DNA from: Heliocybe sulcata
Taxonomy: Eukaryota; Basidiomycota; Agaricomycetes; Gloeophyllales; Gloeophyllaceae
DNA length: 64,000 bases
NCBI GenBank assembly: GCA_004369045.1
Contig: ML213527.1
Coordinates: 97,737 to 161,736 of the forward strand
Direction: 5' to 3'
Shown here one piece after another: positions 47,806 to 59,860 of this stretch. A program made the translations under genes and the position numbers. Numbering within the stretch: position 1 is the stretch's first letter; every line of letters begins with the position of its first letter. The notes beneath the pieces are model-generated. The model was not told where the DNA came from, made no database searches, and was given only the letters and a program-made list of their open reading frames with translations.

Positions 47806-48497
47806 TCTTGGTCTATAGTACAAAGTAACTGCGAGCGTAGATGACGGCAAGTACAGAGTCGTTTGTCATGGCGAGTGGACCAATTTGTCGAATAATGGAC
47901 TTACTGGCGTCTATAGAGCACAACAGAGCCAAACACTTTCATACTTTGTGGCATCCCCTCGTCTACGTCCGTGCAACACGCCCTAGAGTTTTTCAAGGCC
48001 TCAGGACGACGTCTGGAGCTCTGAATATGCTGGGCAACACTTGTCAACCTGAATACTTGCGTAACCTGGCTTGCCCAGACGAAGGCGACCTGTGTGTATG
48101 CGCAAATAAGGACCAACACCGTTTCGCCTTTGTTTCGCCAAACTCGACGCGTACAACAATGCGATGTCTTGACGGAGCCGTTCCCTTATTACTTTGATTC
48201 CCATACTTTCTCTTCCAGCCTCATTTCCCGCAATTGAATCTCGGAGCGGCAACATTCGCAACAAGGCTGCCTCTGTGATGCATTCACCTATAAGACTCCA
48301 GCTCTCTGCCAGATAGCTCCCACACCGCCTCACCTCCGCCGCACGTCGAACTAGTCTATACCCGATTCATCCGTCTACGCTTGTGTACCTATTCTCTACT
48401 AGACCGGCCGTCATACCCGGGTGGTACTCCTCGCATCCTACTAATCACAATAAGCATACTCCCGTCTCTGCACTCTTAACCACCCAGCGGGTTCGAT
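47806..48497. other. divergent promoter region, no gene seen
   Basis: About 690 bp between the starts of RPC19 and the 160-residue gene. ORFs here have no conserved features. Confidence 0.45.
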
Positions 48498-49037
48498 ATG
48501 TTACCCCTCAACCGCGAACGTCCTGCTCCGGCGCCCTTGCGTTCGTTCGACACTCACCCGCTCGTACGTCCTAACGATCCTCACGACACTTACGAATCCA
48601 AGGTAATCTTCATTTCCTCCCAGCCGAGCTGCTCTAGTTTCGTACTGACTATGCAGTAGCCTCCAGACTTTAGCGACCCCGCCTTTACCCATCCCCGCGA
48701 ATCACCCATGTCCTCCTCCCGCTTCTCCTCATCACCCTCACCACCTCCATCCCGCCACCCACCCCATCCTCCCGCACCCCCACCCAAACTCAAACTCATA
48801 CCAACCTCCGAGCTCGACTCAGCTGATGCCGTACTACTCGTAACACCGCCTTCAGGCGGCAAGGAATCTTCGCAGCCTCTCTTGCTCGTTGGCGATGCGC
48901 TCAGGCACGTCAGGAGCCGTGAGCGACAGATTGCGAAGGGCGTGCGGCTGCACCCGTACAAGATTGTGCGGGAGGAGGGTGGCAGGAGTGTTTTACGACG
49001 GACGTCCATGGACAGTCGGGCGGGCTCCTCTCGATAA
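48498..49037 (+). CDS. 160-residue Pro/Ser-rich protein, unknown
   Basis: Two exons, 48498-48602 and 48660-49037, give 160 residues. The protein starts MLPLNRERPAPAPLRSFDTH, continues with a disordered Pro/Ser stretch, then a more ordered basic C-terminal half with DALRHVRSRERQIAKGVRLH and YKIVREEGGRSVLRR. The helix around residues 105-135 suggests a small binding module. I recognise no domain and cannot assign a role. Clean splicing and biased composition support a gene. Confidence 0.55.
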
Positions 49038-49643
49038 TGACACGAGCGAGGGCTTCAGAGGATGTTAAACCAGAAGAGTGGAGACTAGCATGCGGATAGG
49101 TTTATTTTGTATATCTATAATTACTACCTCACCGTCGACTTATACCTTGTATTGATCACTCGTTGGTTGTGTACTCACGCCTCCCTTGATGGTCTTGTTA
49201 CTTGTACTCCTCAGTGGACGCAGCTGTATTTTCGCCACTTTAGAGCATATCGCATGTGCTTTCTCTCTTGTATATCATTCAGAAGTGTTGCTCTTTGCAA
49301 TGAGTTCGCTCTGATTTAATCTCTACTGTTCTGTAACGTCCACAACTTTGCCAGCCCCGTTGACCAGATGGCCCGCCTTAGTTTTCGCGGCTGCAGAGCG
49401 GACAATCGTTCTACGGCCCGTGATGCATCAGCCTGGGCCCGGGCTGAGTATAACGACCGTCCCGACCATAGAGAATCTGTGCCACTGTCAATAATGCCCT
49501 CCCCGGCCCGGCTAGCCGCGGGCCGCCTCCCGCCTCTTGCCTCTGGATGAGCGCTATAAGTAGGCCATGGCTCCTCCGTTCCGTCTTCCATCCTATCCTT
49601 ATTCATCTTCTCTTCCTCTCTTTCTTTCTCTCACACCGCCAGG
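49038..49643. other. intergenic, no gene seen
   Basis: It holds the 3' flank of the small gene and the CT-rich leader (about 49606-49635) of the enolase-family gene. Confidence 0.4.
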
Positions 49644-51596
49644 ATGACTACCATCACCCATTTCGAGATCAACGGTGCGCGGCGGCGGTGGAAAGAGGGC
49701 CGATGAGAGTGTCTGAACTTGAATACAGATGTACGGTTCCCGACGAGTCTGACTGGCGATGGGACGGATGCTATGTAAGTAATGTTCAAGCCGGAGTATA
49801 TGGAGTGTTGATGACGTGACTGAATAGGAACACGGACTGCGATTACTCGTCCGCTTATGTATCCCTTTACACCTCGACCGACCTGGTAGGCCATGGAATG
49901 ACCTTCACCATCGGTCGGGGGAATGACATCGTGCGTATTCAACTCCTAACTCTGGAGGACTACCTAGTGATGTATGCCAGTAGGTCTGCGAAGCTATCCG
50001 ACAAGTCGCCAGCCGCCTCGTCGGCAAGAACACAGAGGAGCTCTTTGCGGACATGGGCAAGGCCTGGGAGCTGCTCGTTGCCGATCCCCAACTGCGATGG
50101 TACACAATTTTAGCCTATACTACCCGTAGTGGTTTACCTAACACTATACAGGATCGGTCCCGAGAAGGGTGTGATCCACATCGCGACTGGTGCTGTGGAC
50201 AATGCTCTCTGGGACATGTACGCCCGCTCGAGGCAGAAGCCCCTGTGGAAGCTCGTAGTTGATATGAGCCCCGTAAGTGCACCAACTTCTCAGTAGTTCA
50301 TCTTCAGTTCTTATGGTCCTTTCATGACACGCAGGAAGAGCTCGTCCGCTCCGCAGCGTGGCGATACATCTCGGATGCCATTACCAAAGAGGAGGCGCTG
50401 GCGATGCTCAAGGCGAAAGAGGCCAGCAAGAAAGAGCGCGAGGCACACGTCCGGGAGGTCGGGTGAGTGGCACGCGACCATACCCTGACGCATTTCTCAT
50501 CTACGGTTCACTTCAGCTACCCCGCCTACGTGACATCAGCAGGCTGGCTGGGCTACTCGGACGAAAAGGTCGCGCGACTCACAAAGGAGGCCGTGCAGCA
50601 GGGCTTCAACCACTTCAAGATGAAGGTCGGTGCGAGCCAGGCGAATGACGTACGGAGAGGGAAAATCATCAGGAGCATCATCGACGATCCACAATGGTTG
50701 CCCGAGGGTGCGTGACATACGCAGTAACATCCCGACCAGTACAGCTGACCGTCTCTTAGGGAGCAAAGGGCGCGACCCGAACGGCCCCGACCTGGTCGGG
50801 AAGAACGCAGGCCCGACCGGCGCAGTGCTCATGATCGACGCGAACCAAGTCTGGGACGTCCAGCAGGCGATCGACTACGTGAAGGGCCTCGAGGAGATCA
50901 AGCCGTGGTTCATCGAGGAGCCGACCGCGCCCGACGACATCCTCGGCCACGCTGCGATCCGCAAGGCGCTGAAGCCCCACGGGATCGGCGTCGCGACGGG
51001 GGAGCACGCGCACAATAGGATGGTGTTCAAGCAGCTGTTGCAGGCGGAGGCGATTGATGTGTGTCAGATTGACTCGTGCCGCTTGGCGGGCGTGAGCGAG
51101 GTGCTGAGCGTGTTGTTCATGGCGGCGAAGTGCGTGTTCTGTTTGCATTACGGGTGGGTGGAGGGCAGCTGACTTGAACAAAGGTTTGGCGTGACTGTCT
51201 GCCCACATGCGGGCGGTGTCGGCCTGTGCGAGTATGTCATCCACTTGAGGTATGCCAGTCCACTCGTTCTTCTCCTTTCCCGGTCTTAACTTAACCTCAG
51301 CTTGATCGACTACATTGCCGTCTCCGGGAGCATTGAGCGCAACGTACTCGAGTTCGTCGACCACTTGCACGAGCACTTCCTCTACCCGTGCTCCATCAAC
51401 AGCAGGGGCCGGTACAACGTGCCCGCCAACGCGGCTGAGGGGTACAGGTGAGCCTTCGTGTTCTCTTCCTCCTCTCTGAAGGGGTCTAATTGCCCGTGCC
51501 CGTAGTATCGAGATGCACAAGAGCAGTATCGCCGAGTTTGGGTTCCCTAATGGTAGCTATTGGGTGAAGGCTAAGGCGGAAAAGGAGAAGCAGTAG
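49644..51596 (+). CDS. L-fuconate dehydratase-like enolase superfamily protein (ENOSF1 type)
   Basis: Mandelate racemase/enolase superfamily member, expected to dehydrate a sugar acid such as L-fuconate in a Mg-dependent reaction. The start MTTITHFEINDVRFPTSLTG is followed by HGMTFTIGRGND and RWIGPEKGVIHIATGAVDNA, then AGWLGYSDEKVARL, the catalytic FKMKVG, metal ligands in LMIDANQVWD, WFIEEPTAPDD and TGEHAHNRMVF, and the His of VCPHAGGVGLCEYV. All the family catalytic elements I can check are present. At least seven introns; roughly 440 residues as usual. Other acid sugar substrates are possible. Confidence 0.9.
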
Positions 51597-52184
51597 GACG
51601 AATGGTCCAGGGACCCTTGTCAAAGCGGGATCGGTTGAATGATGTATTATTGAGAGGAGAATGCATGTACTATTGTCATCTATCGGAAAGGACCAGATTT
51701 GTGCCGGATCACCGTGGATCTAGTTCAGTAGGCGTGGTCCCAAGTCGAATAAGGCAGACTATCGCTCGAGACTCCCTTCGATTCGGCTCCTTTTCCTTGA
51801 ACGCCGAGATGATAGGTACCGAGAGCGTGGGCGTTTACTGAGATGAACTACGCACATCAAAGAGCAAACCAGTCATGATAACAGTTGTCAGTCGCGGTAT
51901 CAGAGTCTGGAGTGGAGCTGGCAAATGAACCGAGTCCTTTATGTGCGTTCCGTAGCAGGCAGATGGCCGAGTCTCCACGGAGGATCCGGGCAGAGTGAAA
52001 CGAGGAAATCTTGGAAGCTAGAAGACATCCAGGCTGAGTGCAGAGGGATGCAGAGACCGTAGAACGTATGAAGGAGGAGAACCCGGGGCCGGGTCACGAA
52101 TTAGTACCACTGTCGTTGAGCACATCTGGCAGAAGCCAAATAGGTCCAACTCTAGTTGTGGCGTTGAACCCGCCTCCATTCACG
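51597..52184. other. intergenic, no gene seen
   Basis: An in-frame open stretch with an ATG at 52068 runs into the next gene. Otherwise no supported feature. Confidence 0.4.
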
Positions 52185-54418
52185 ATGACCCTCGTTGTGC
52201 TAAACGTCCTCTTCCTCGAATTATTCCGGATTATAACAGTACCTCTGGACGATGGCTGCAGGACCAGCGATATCCTCCTCGCGGTGCGTACAGACGCAGG
52301 CAAGCCCTGTGGACCACTACGTATCGTACGTCTGTCTCGCCAGCTTCATGCCAATGTCAACCAAAACGTCGTGTTCCAGGTTCCGCCCCGTATACAGGCT
52401 CAGCTTCCAGATATCGGCGACGAGTATGGTATCCGACGGGCTGTCTTGGCCTGTGACCCCGCCGAGTTTCCGTGCTTGTCGAAACACAACCTGCCCGCGC
52501 TGCTACGTGAAGTCGACGAAGACATCCTTCATCTCATCGCAACGGACAAGCTCAACTCTGTCGTCCGCATCTTCGACGTTGCAGCTGATGCTTCGCTCCC
52601 GCTACATGTTCAGCCCTCAACCACCATTGATGAAGCCCTTCCTGTACATTTGCGAGGACATGATCTGTATCAGGTGGGCGGAATTCTTCCCATGAAGCAG
52701 AGTCATACTCAGATGCTCCAGTTGCCGCCGGGGATCCCATCGCATCCCGTGAAGGCAATGCGGGCAGCTGTCCACGCACTAGTCCTGACTTCTCTTGTGC
52801 AAGTGAACACGAACTCACCACTGGAGCTCCTACGTCCACCGTGGGGCTTCCAGCCGGACGAGCTGTACTTCCTAGCAGTTCCTCCTCACAGTGAGTATCT
52901 ACTCACGTCTGTGTTCCATAACATGATATGTGATATGTGCAGCATCATACCTCGGTGATAGGGATGCTCTGCGACATCTCCCATTGATCGAACGACGTGG
53001 TATTTTCTTTACGAAGTGCCCAGCAAAATCTCCCTCATCTGAGGCGCAGCCGGGCGCGTTCCACACGGCGCAAAAGAACCCAGACACGGTGCTTTACTGT
53101 GGCCGCCCATACGAGCCTACTGTACCTCCGACCCTTCTTGATGCGACGTTGTGCGAGCTTCGTCACAATATAAGTCATATCGTCCCATCTACGAAAGATA
53201 TCCAGTGTTTTTGGTCTCTACGACAGGAAGCGAGGCAGACCTACGCACATGAAGTCGAGCGCCAGATCAAGCTGACTCGCATCCTTTCAGACGGAGGTAT
53301 CCTACCGCAAATGGCGCTCTCGGGGAATATAGGCGGATACCACACCGATGGCGACCTCCGGGTATCCTTGTTTGGATCCGACTTGCTTTATTACATTCAG
53401 GTGGTCAAGCTGGAAGTCGGCCAAGGCGACGCGGAGCCCTTTATCGAAGCGATCCACTACCATATGGAACAAGTACGTACAGTCATCTCAGAGCAGGAGG
53501 GCAAGCGCATCTTTGAGAAGGTGAATTTTCCCGCAGTTCTCGTGCTACACTACGGTCAGTGCTACTCCCGCGCGCTATCACTTGTTGCTGAGTATGTGTG
53601 AAGGTCCCTACCTCGCCATAGGTGCTGCAGCATTCACCGACAGGCCGATCGCTGAGCACCTCGCATGTATTCCACTGCATGTGCACCATACCAACACCGA
53701 CGAACTTAAGCGGGGGCAGCGTGTCCTGGCTGCCCTGCGTGTTGCTCTCCACAAACTCAAGAACAAGTACAAGACTCTGAGTAGGTGGGGCCCTCCCGCT
53801 GAGTACCCATTCCGCGATTACTATGAAGATGCCGACGGGACCTGGCACGCGTTCACGTACGAGGCCCTCGTCGAGGACAAACGCCTCTTTCGCGCAAGCC
53901 TCGTTAACTCGGGGAAGCAGCTGTACGTCAAGTTCAGCACCCAGTACTCGGCGGCCGCGCATCAAGCCGCGCACGACATAGGTTTCGCTCCCAAGCTGTA
54001 CGCGCTCAATAACATTGGCGGGTGGCTCATGGCCGTCATGGAGGACCGGTCAGCGGGGTATGCCTGTCTGTGGGATCTGAAGGAGCCCTGGAACACACCC
54101 GCGCGGGCACTGGAGGGTCAGGCAGCCTTTGCGTGGGTGCAGCAGGCGGTGCGCGAGAAGCTGGCGCGAGTGCACGAAGCGGGGTACGTGCACGGCGACA
54201 TGCGCGATGCGAACGTGCTCGTGTGCGACGTGCAGGGCGGCAGGGATGTGCTTCTGGTCGACTGGGACTGGGCCGGGGTGCGCAAGGAGGCACGGTATCC
54301 GGACAGCATGAGCCGGGAGGGCATTCGGCGCCCCGATGACGCTCTGCCAAGCGAGCTGATCACGCCCCAGCACGATATGTGGATGGTGGACCACTTGCTG
54401 GATTCAGCTTTTGATTAA
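52185..54418 (+). CDS. Crinkler-type protein: nuclease-like domain fused to kinase
   Basis: Three exons, 52185-52890, 52943-53554 and 53604-54418, give 710 residues. An N-terminal header starts MTLVVLNVLFLELFRIITVP. The middle part has HTDGDLRVSL, then YYIQVVKLEVGQGDAEPFIE, GPYLAIGAAAFTDRP and LRVALHKLK. This follows the order of the restriction-endonuclease-like domain in agaricomycete proteins, where I expect EIKNEIGTGG; here the first Glu of the ExK motif appears as Val. The C-terminal kinase-like domain has YVKFSTQYSAAAH, YVHGDMRDANVLV (catalytic Asp kept) and LLVDWDWAGVRKEARYP. The known family is of Crinkler-RHS-type effectors. An upstream in-frame ATG at 52068 is possible. No signal peptide. 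Confidence 0.72.
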
Positions 54419-55036
54419 TTTTTCTTCTCGCTTGTTTAGTGTCAGTATACAATGGTACGCGGATTTCGACTTCTTCTTGTTGACTCCGAGTTCCTGTACT
54501 CGAGGTTTGACCGAGTGCATCAGCTTGGACTGCAAGGACAACTTTTGTCGATATATGCGCCATTTTTCGGCTGCTGCTGAATTTAAGTAAGTACTGGTGA
54601 TGCCCGTTCTCTGACATCTGCAGTGAGGGCTTTTCTCCTCGGGTCCAGTGAGCGCACCTTACAATATTCTGATCCGATTTGTGTTCATGTTTGATCGTTT
54701 CTCTGGGAAATCGCAGCTAAAGCGGCGCACCTTCACGGCCACGAGCCACGCAGGGAGGTCGAAAACTCTATTCTTACTACCTCCCAGTTCTCTACGACTT
54801 GCAGGCGACCAGGGTCTTGAATAATAGTGAGTGTGCAATTTATGCAGGTCACTGGTGAAGGAAGGCCCTCCCATGCCGATGATGCACAAGTATTGAGGCC
54901 TTGAGGACGTAAGCAACCTCTTTAATTAATTGATGTTCGCTGAACTGACGCCCAACCATTACTCGGCTAGGATGCTGACAGCGTAGTAACGGCATCCCAG
55001 CTTTGGCAGAGGGCTTAGTCCGGAGTGGCAGACTAG
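54419..55036. other. intergenic, no gene seen
   Basis: 3' flank of the kinase fusion gene and upstream region of the acyltransferase gene. No conserved ORF. Confidence 0.4.
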
Positions 55037-55044
55037 TATAAAAG
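55037..55044 (+). promoter_or_regulatory. TATA box of the wax-synthase-like gene
   Basis: TATAAAAG lies about 60 nt upstream of the ATG at 55097, a good core-promoter position. Confidence 0.5.
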
Positions 55045-55096
55045 GGACAATGATTTATTCCGGTATCGATGCATACCCGATCCCTCCTTAATCCAG

Positions 55097-56498
55097 ATGC
55101 AAGTGTCCTACCGTAACGGTAGTGCGATCCCGCACCTCTTGACCTTGAATCAGTTTCCAAGACCTGAATTTTCTGGTCTTCGCGACTTTCTGTTTCCGGC
55201 TGTATGCCTAGCTCTCGTCATCAGTCTCCGACCCGGTGCTGCTATTGGACTTGTGACCTTCACTGTGTACTGTGCCATGACTCTCCGTGCGCTGGCCTTG
55301 ACTACCGGCGAACCCCACCGTGACTTTTCTACGGGCACAGCTCTGGCCAGCAACATCGCTACAGCTATCCATCTACTGTATCTGAGCGACCCTGTTCACC
55401 AATTCCGCCACGAGAAGGATACGATGGACCCAGCTGCCCTTCCTATGTTGAAGCGGTGGTACTGGGTGCTTTGTCTCCTGCATTCACCTAGAGGCATTGG
55501 GTGGAGTTATCGGGTATCGCCTTGCTTCTCTACAGATTGATACACTATGGTTGCTGAATACTCGACATTTCTCTCTTTCAGGTCGCACATACTCCATGCT
55601 CGCCTCAGCAGAAGCGCTGGCACTTCGTCTTCCTCCGGCTAGGACGCGCGATAGCTTTGTTTCTAATAATCGACGTCGCTCAAACATACATACATTCCAA
55701 CCCCTCATTCACCCACCCCACACCCTACAACTCACCTTTCACATCTCAAGGCTATCTTCTCCGCTGCGTCAATATTGTTGCATGGTTGACAGTGAGCCAC
55801 GGGACACTGAACATGAACTACACTGCATTATCAGCAGCCTGTGTGGCGATAGGCTTGTCAGAACCGCAGGACTGGCCTGATCTGTTTGGGAGCTGGAGAG
55901 AGTCGTACACTGTCAGAAGATACTGGGGGTAAGTCCAGCCAGTCCCTTATTCAAGACCGGATACTCACTGACGCCTCCGTATAGGCGGACTTGGCACCAA
56001 CTGATGCGTCGGGTGAGTTCGTACTTCCACCGGCTTTATATAGGGGAACAAGAGCATCGCTCACTGTCACCGAAGTACACATCTTCGATCGGCAAGTACT
56101 GCGCACAATCCCTCGGATTCGAGAAAGGTACCAAACGGTCCTCGTATACCCAGCTCTACGCCGGCTTCATCGTTTCCGCGCTAGTCCACATGGGCGGGGA
56201 CTGTATGGTTGGCCGGCAGTATGTCGGTTCGACCTTCCCATTCTTTATCATGCAGGCGGTAGTGATCACGGTCGAGGATGTCGTGATAGGGTTGGGAAAA
56301 CGAACTTGTGTGCGGTGTCCATTGGTGGTAGGCTACGTCTGGGTCTTCGTCTGGTTCATGTTGTCCAGAGCTTGGTACATACAATGGGCTGTCGACGCCG
56401 GCTTGGGGAAGGAACAGCCTTTCAAATTCTCCGTGATGCAGGTGTTGTTGAACTACTCGGACAATGCGCGTGCTGTCATGCACAAGCACGTACTGTGA
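55097..56498 (+). CDS. wax synthase-like membrane O-acyltransferase
   Basis: Three exons, 55097-55513, 55582-55928 and 55985-56498, give 425 residues. Several hydrophobic segments (FLFPAVCLALVISL, AIGLVTFTVYCAMTLRAL, YAGFIVSALVHMGG, GYVWVFVWFMLSRAWYI) indicate a polytopic membrane protein. The signature SYTVRRYWGRTWHQLMRR and the His of SALVHMGGD match the wax-synthase/MBOAT-related domain found in fungal terpenoid and meroterpenoid pathways, where such enzymes acetylate alcohols. The actual substrate is unknown. It is convergent with a 2-oxoglutarate dioxygenase family gene. Confidence 0.87.
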
Positions 56499-56762
56499 TG
56501 GAGCGTCTTACAGTAAATTTAGCTAACTTGTAGAGACAGAATGAACTCAGCCTACACTGAACAGCTGGAATAGCGGATCTTGAGTGGCAGCCGCTCAGCG
56601 TAAATATGCACGCATCGCTGGCAGACTTTGTTCAATCTGTGCCACTTACCAAACAGTCCTGTGGAAAGTAACGATACTTCCAGCTATGAAGTCGACGACG
56701 GGCTGTTTGAAGCCGCTCCAGAATTTGATAAACAGAGACAGAATACTTCGTCATACAAACCC

Positions 56763-58314
56763 TCAGTCTCTCTGATTAAAGTCATAAGCATTCCCGAAAG
56801 CGCGCTCGAGATACTTGACTGGAGGGTCGACGAAATCCGCCGGGATGTCGAGCGCCGGATGCGAGAGGAGAGGTTCCATACCTTTAGGGAACTCAAGACG
56901 CACTGGCAGTGACATAGTCAGGGAAAATCAGCTGAGCCTAAGTAGATGCGGAGCTCACTTTGATTTCTGTCGCGACACAAGGAGATGCAAAAGTTAGCGA
57001 GATAACCTCGACGACGAGCAATCCCCTCTTGCCTATACCAGGGTGCAAAATCTGGGACACGGCACGAACATCAGCAACAAAAATCTTCGCTGAAGAATTG
57101 AGCAAACGTACGTATCATTGCCAGCATGACCCTCGGCACCTCGGTCGTGTTTGGCTTCCCGCAGTGCCACAGTCGCAGGTCACGCAAGACGATCGAGCCT
57201 TTCGGTATGACGGGCTGAAATGGCCCTGCGTAGCGGTCAAGATCCAATGAGAAAAAAATATCCCCATTCTTTGATGGTATACTCTCTCTGACCTTTCTGC
57301 GGCGCCTCTGCTTTCCGTTTCTCCAAAAGCTCCTCCTTGATACGACCGGACGCGCGGTCGCCATGTGTCGTGACTTGAGCATCCGGCTGGGCCATTGATT
57401 GCGTGCCGAGCCATAGCTCTGCGCTGGACGTTACGGTCTGGAATATGTGCCGATGGGAGATAGGCTCGCACCTGTGGACCCGTTCTCTGGTTTCATATCT
57501 ACCAGGCCCACATTTACTACCAATGCGAATGGAATCTAGAACACATGGGAACGTGGATGTTCGTTAACGCGTGGACGCCACAGGAGTTCGAAACCAAATC
57601 CATATGACAGGAGCGGATATTCCGGGGTAACTCACCTTCGGGTGGGCGAAGTCGGAGTCTGTGTGTACGGGTTGGCTCTCGGCACTCTTTAGCGCGGTGT
57701 TCTGTCAAATGGATAAGCACTTGATGCTACAGGCAGAACTGAAGACATCTTTTACCCCAGAGCAGAAGGTCATCTTCGGTTTCCCACCTAGCAGCGCAGT
57801 AGTCACCTATTCAATTGAATTGGTCAACCGGTTGTGGCAAGCAAGAGACCAGGACTCAAGCTTACGTCGATAGCAAACTTGTTTGTGAAGATGTCATCGA
57901 ACCACATCTCCGGATCTGGAGGCGGGTCCTGCTGGATGTTGCCGCGGTTGTAGTTGTATGGACCGTCGGTGAGGGACGCCAGGTACTTTGCGTCAGCTGT
58001 CATACGGGCATTCAACTGGTGAATATGTGGCAGTGAGTACATTATATATCTGGGTCAGAATCGACCCTAGGTCCAACCTTATCCAGGTTGTCATGGTTGA
58101 CTACGTCCTGGAGCATGATGATCCCATCTTCGTGCAGCGCCTCCAACGCGGTTTGCATATTTCTTGGTGCAAGCCTGCCGCTTGTTATCTCATCCTGAGA
58201 CGGTTGGATCGACTGGACGGCTGGTGTAAAGGATGACGAGGGTGCATGAGTGGCTAGGAAGCGCCTTGCATGGCGGAAGGTGCTGGCCGCGCTCCGGAGG
58301 GTAGGAAGAAGCAT
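56763..58314 (-). CDS. phytanoyl-CoA dioxygenase family protein
   Basis: Fe(II)/2-oxoglutarate-dependent oxygenase. The ATG at 58314 gives MLLPTLRSAASTFRHARRFL, an Arg-rich, acid-free start that could be a mitochondrial targeting peptide. Then ALEALHEDGIIMLQDVV, DAKYLASLTDGPYNYNRGN, KPKMTFCSG, the metal-binding HxD in QPVHTDSDFAHPKV, VNVGLVDMKPENGST, and the distal His in RDLRLWHCGKPN followed by EVPRVMLAMI. The last exon, LDIPADFVDPPVKYLERAFG to FNQRD, gives the stop at 56763. Basidiomycete homologs are common; the substrate is unknown. Confidence 0.88.
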
Positions 58315-58801
58315 GGTGGTGCAACTCAGATGGCGAGGCTTCACAGTTTATAATGCGGGGAGAGGCGGGGAAACACATGATATGAGGCAAAAGTCCCGAG
58401 GTTTAGGGGCCCGGAGAGGCGGGCCGGCTTCTGAGCAGAAGGTTAGTCTTGCAAGAACGTTCACGTTTCGGCGTGGACATACGAGAAATAGGATAATCCG
58501 ACCCAATGTACCACCAGGAATTAGGCCGGCACTTCAACATCGCAGAAGGGAGATGAGCAGTTCAGACTATGATCCCAAGCGAGATATGCCAATGATACGT
58601 AGTCCGCATCGTCAGAGCCAGGCTTCACGGTCGAACAGCGCTAGTAAAATGTGCGAGCACTCCGGAAAGCCATTACCGTACGCCAGGTCAATTAACCAAT
58701 GCTTGTGGAATGATGCACGTGCTGTAACGTCACGAATATATGTCACATGCTATTCCCTGCACTTGACTTGTACTGAACCCCTCCCGCCGCCGCGCCCCGC
58801 A

Positions 58802-59860
58802 ATGTCGATGAAAGCCTACTTAGCTGAGAAATATATGTCTGGTCCCAAGGCGGACGCTATCCTCGCTAAGACTGGCAAGAAGAAGAAGAAGCGCAAGACT
58901 ACCGCCTCTGCATCAGCCACCGCGGGTTTCATCGTGGACGACGATGCAGGCTTCGCGGGTCTGAAGGAAGAGGAGGAAGAGGACGATGTTATGAAAGACG
59001 CAGTCGTGGCAAGCGACAGATCCTTCAAGAAGCGGCGGGTGGAGGAGGGCGAAGGCGGCTGGACGACTCTGCGCGGAGGCGAGCAGGAAGTGAAGGATGA
59101 ACCGAAAGAGGACGAGCAGCCGATGGTCGTGGACGCTCAAGGACGCGAGGAAATGTCGCCGCAGGTAACTGGCGGCTTGGTCACGGCTGCCCAGCTACGG
59201 AAGCAGAAGAAGGAGAAGCCTAAACTCAAGGCCCGAGAGGAAGAGGAGGAAGAGGCGCGCTTGGCTCAGGAGACTGTTTACCGCGACGCGACTGGGCGGA
59301 AAATTGATACGAAGGCGGAGAAGGCTGAGGCTGCCCGGAAGAAGCGGGAGCGGGAGGAACGGGAGGCGAAGAAGATGGAGTGGGGCAAGGGTCTGGTACA
59401 GCGAGACGAGCAGGAGAAACGAAGGGAGGAGATGGAGAAGATGAAGGGGCGAGATCTTTCTCGGTATGCTGACGATCGGGAGATTAATGAGCGGCAGAAG
59501 GCGGAGGAGAGGTGGGATGACCCCATGGCCGCGTTTGTCTCGGTGAGTCCGGGCATCGAATATGGTCGCATCTTATGCTCAGAACTCAATCCTTCACCTA
59601 CAGAAAAAGCGCTCGAAAGGGCCCAAGAAACCTGAGTACACTGGCCCTGCGCCTCCCCCGAATCGCTTTGGTATCAGGCCAGGGTATAGATGGGACGGTG
59701 TCGGTACGTGCATATCCAGCTTATAGTCTTTCTTGTCCCAATAGCTGACGGTCATCTTGCAGACCGCAGTAACGGCTTTGAGAAGAAGCTATTCCAGAGG
59801 ATCAATGAGAAGAAGCGGACGAGGCTAGAGAGCTACCAGTGGAGTGTTGATGATATGTGA
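58802..59860 (+). CDS. BUD13: BUD13/Cwf26 splicing factor (RES complex)
   Basis: Component of the RES (retention and splicing) complex of the activated spliceosome. Three exons, 58802-59542, 59604-59703 and 59763-59860, give 312 residues. It starts [19 protein letters not shown] with a Lys-rich stretch, has the usual charged middle ([20 protein letters not shown]), [31 protein letters not shown] and the diagnostic C-terminus [20 protein letters not shown] then SYQWSVDDM. The ORF is open upstream to 58250, but the ATG at 58802 gives the family N-terminus. Divergent from the dioxygenase gene, 487 bp apart. Confidence 0.93.
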
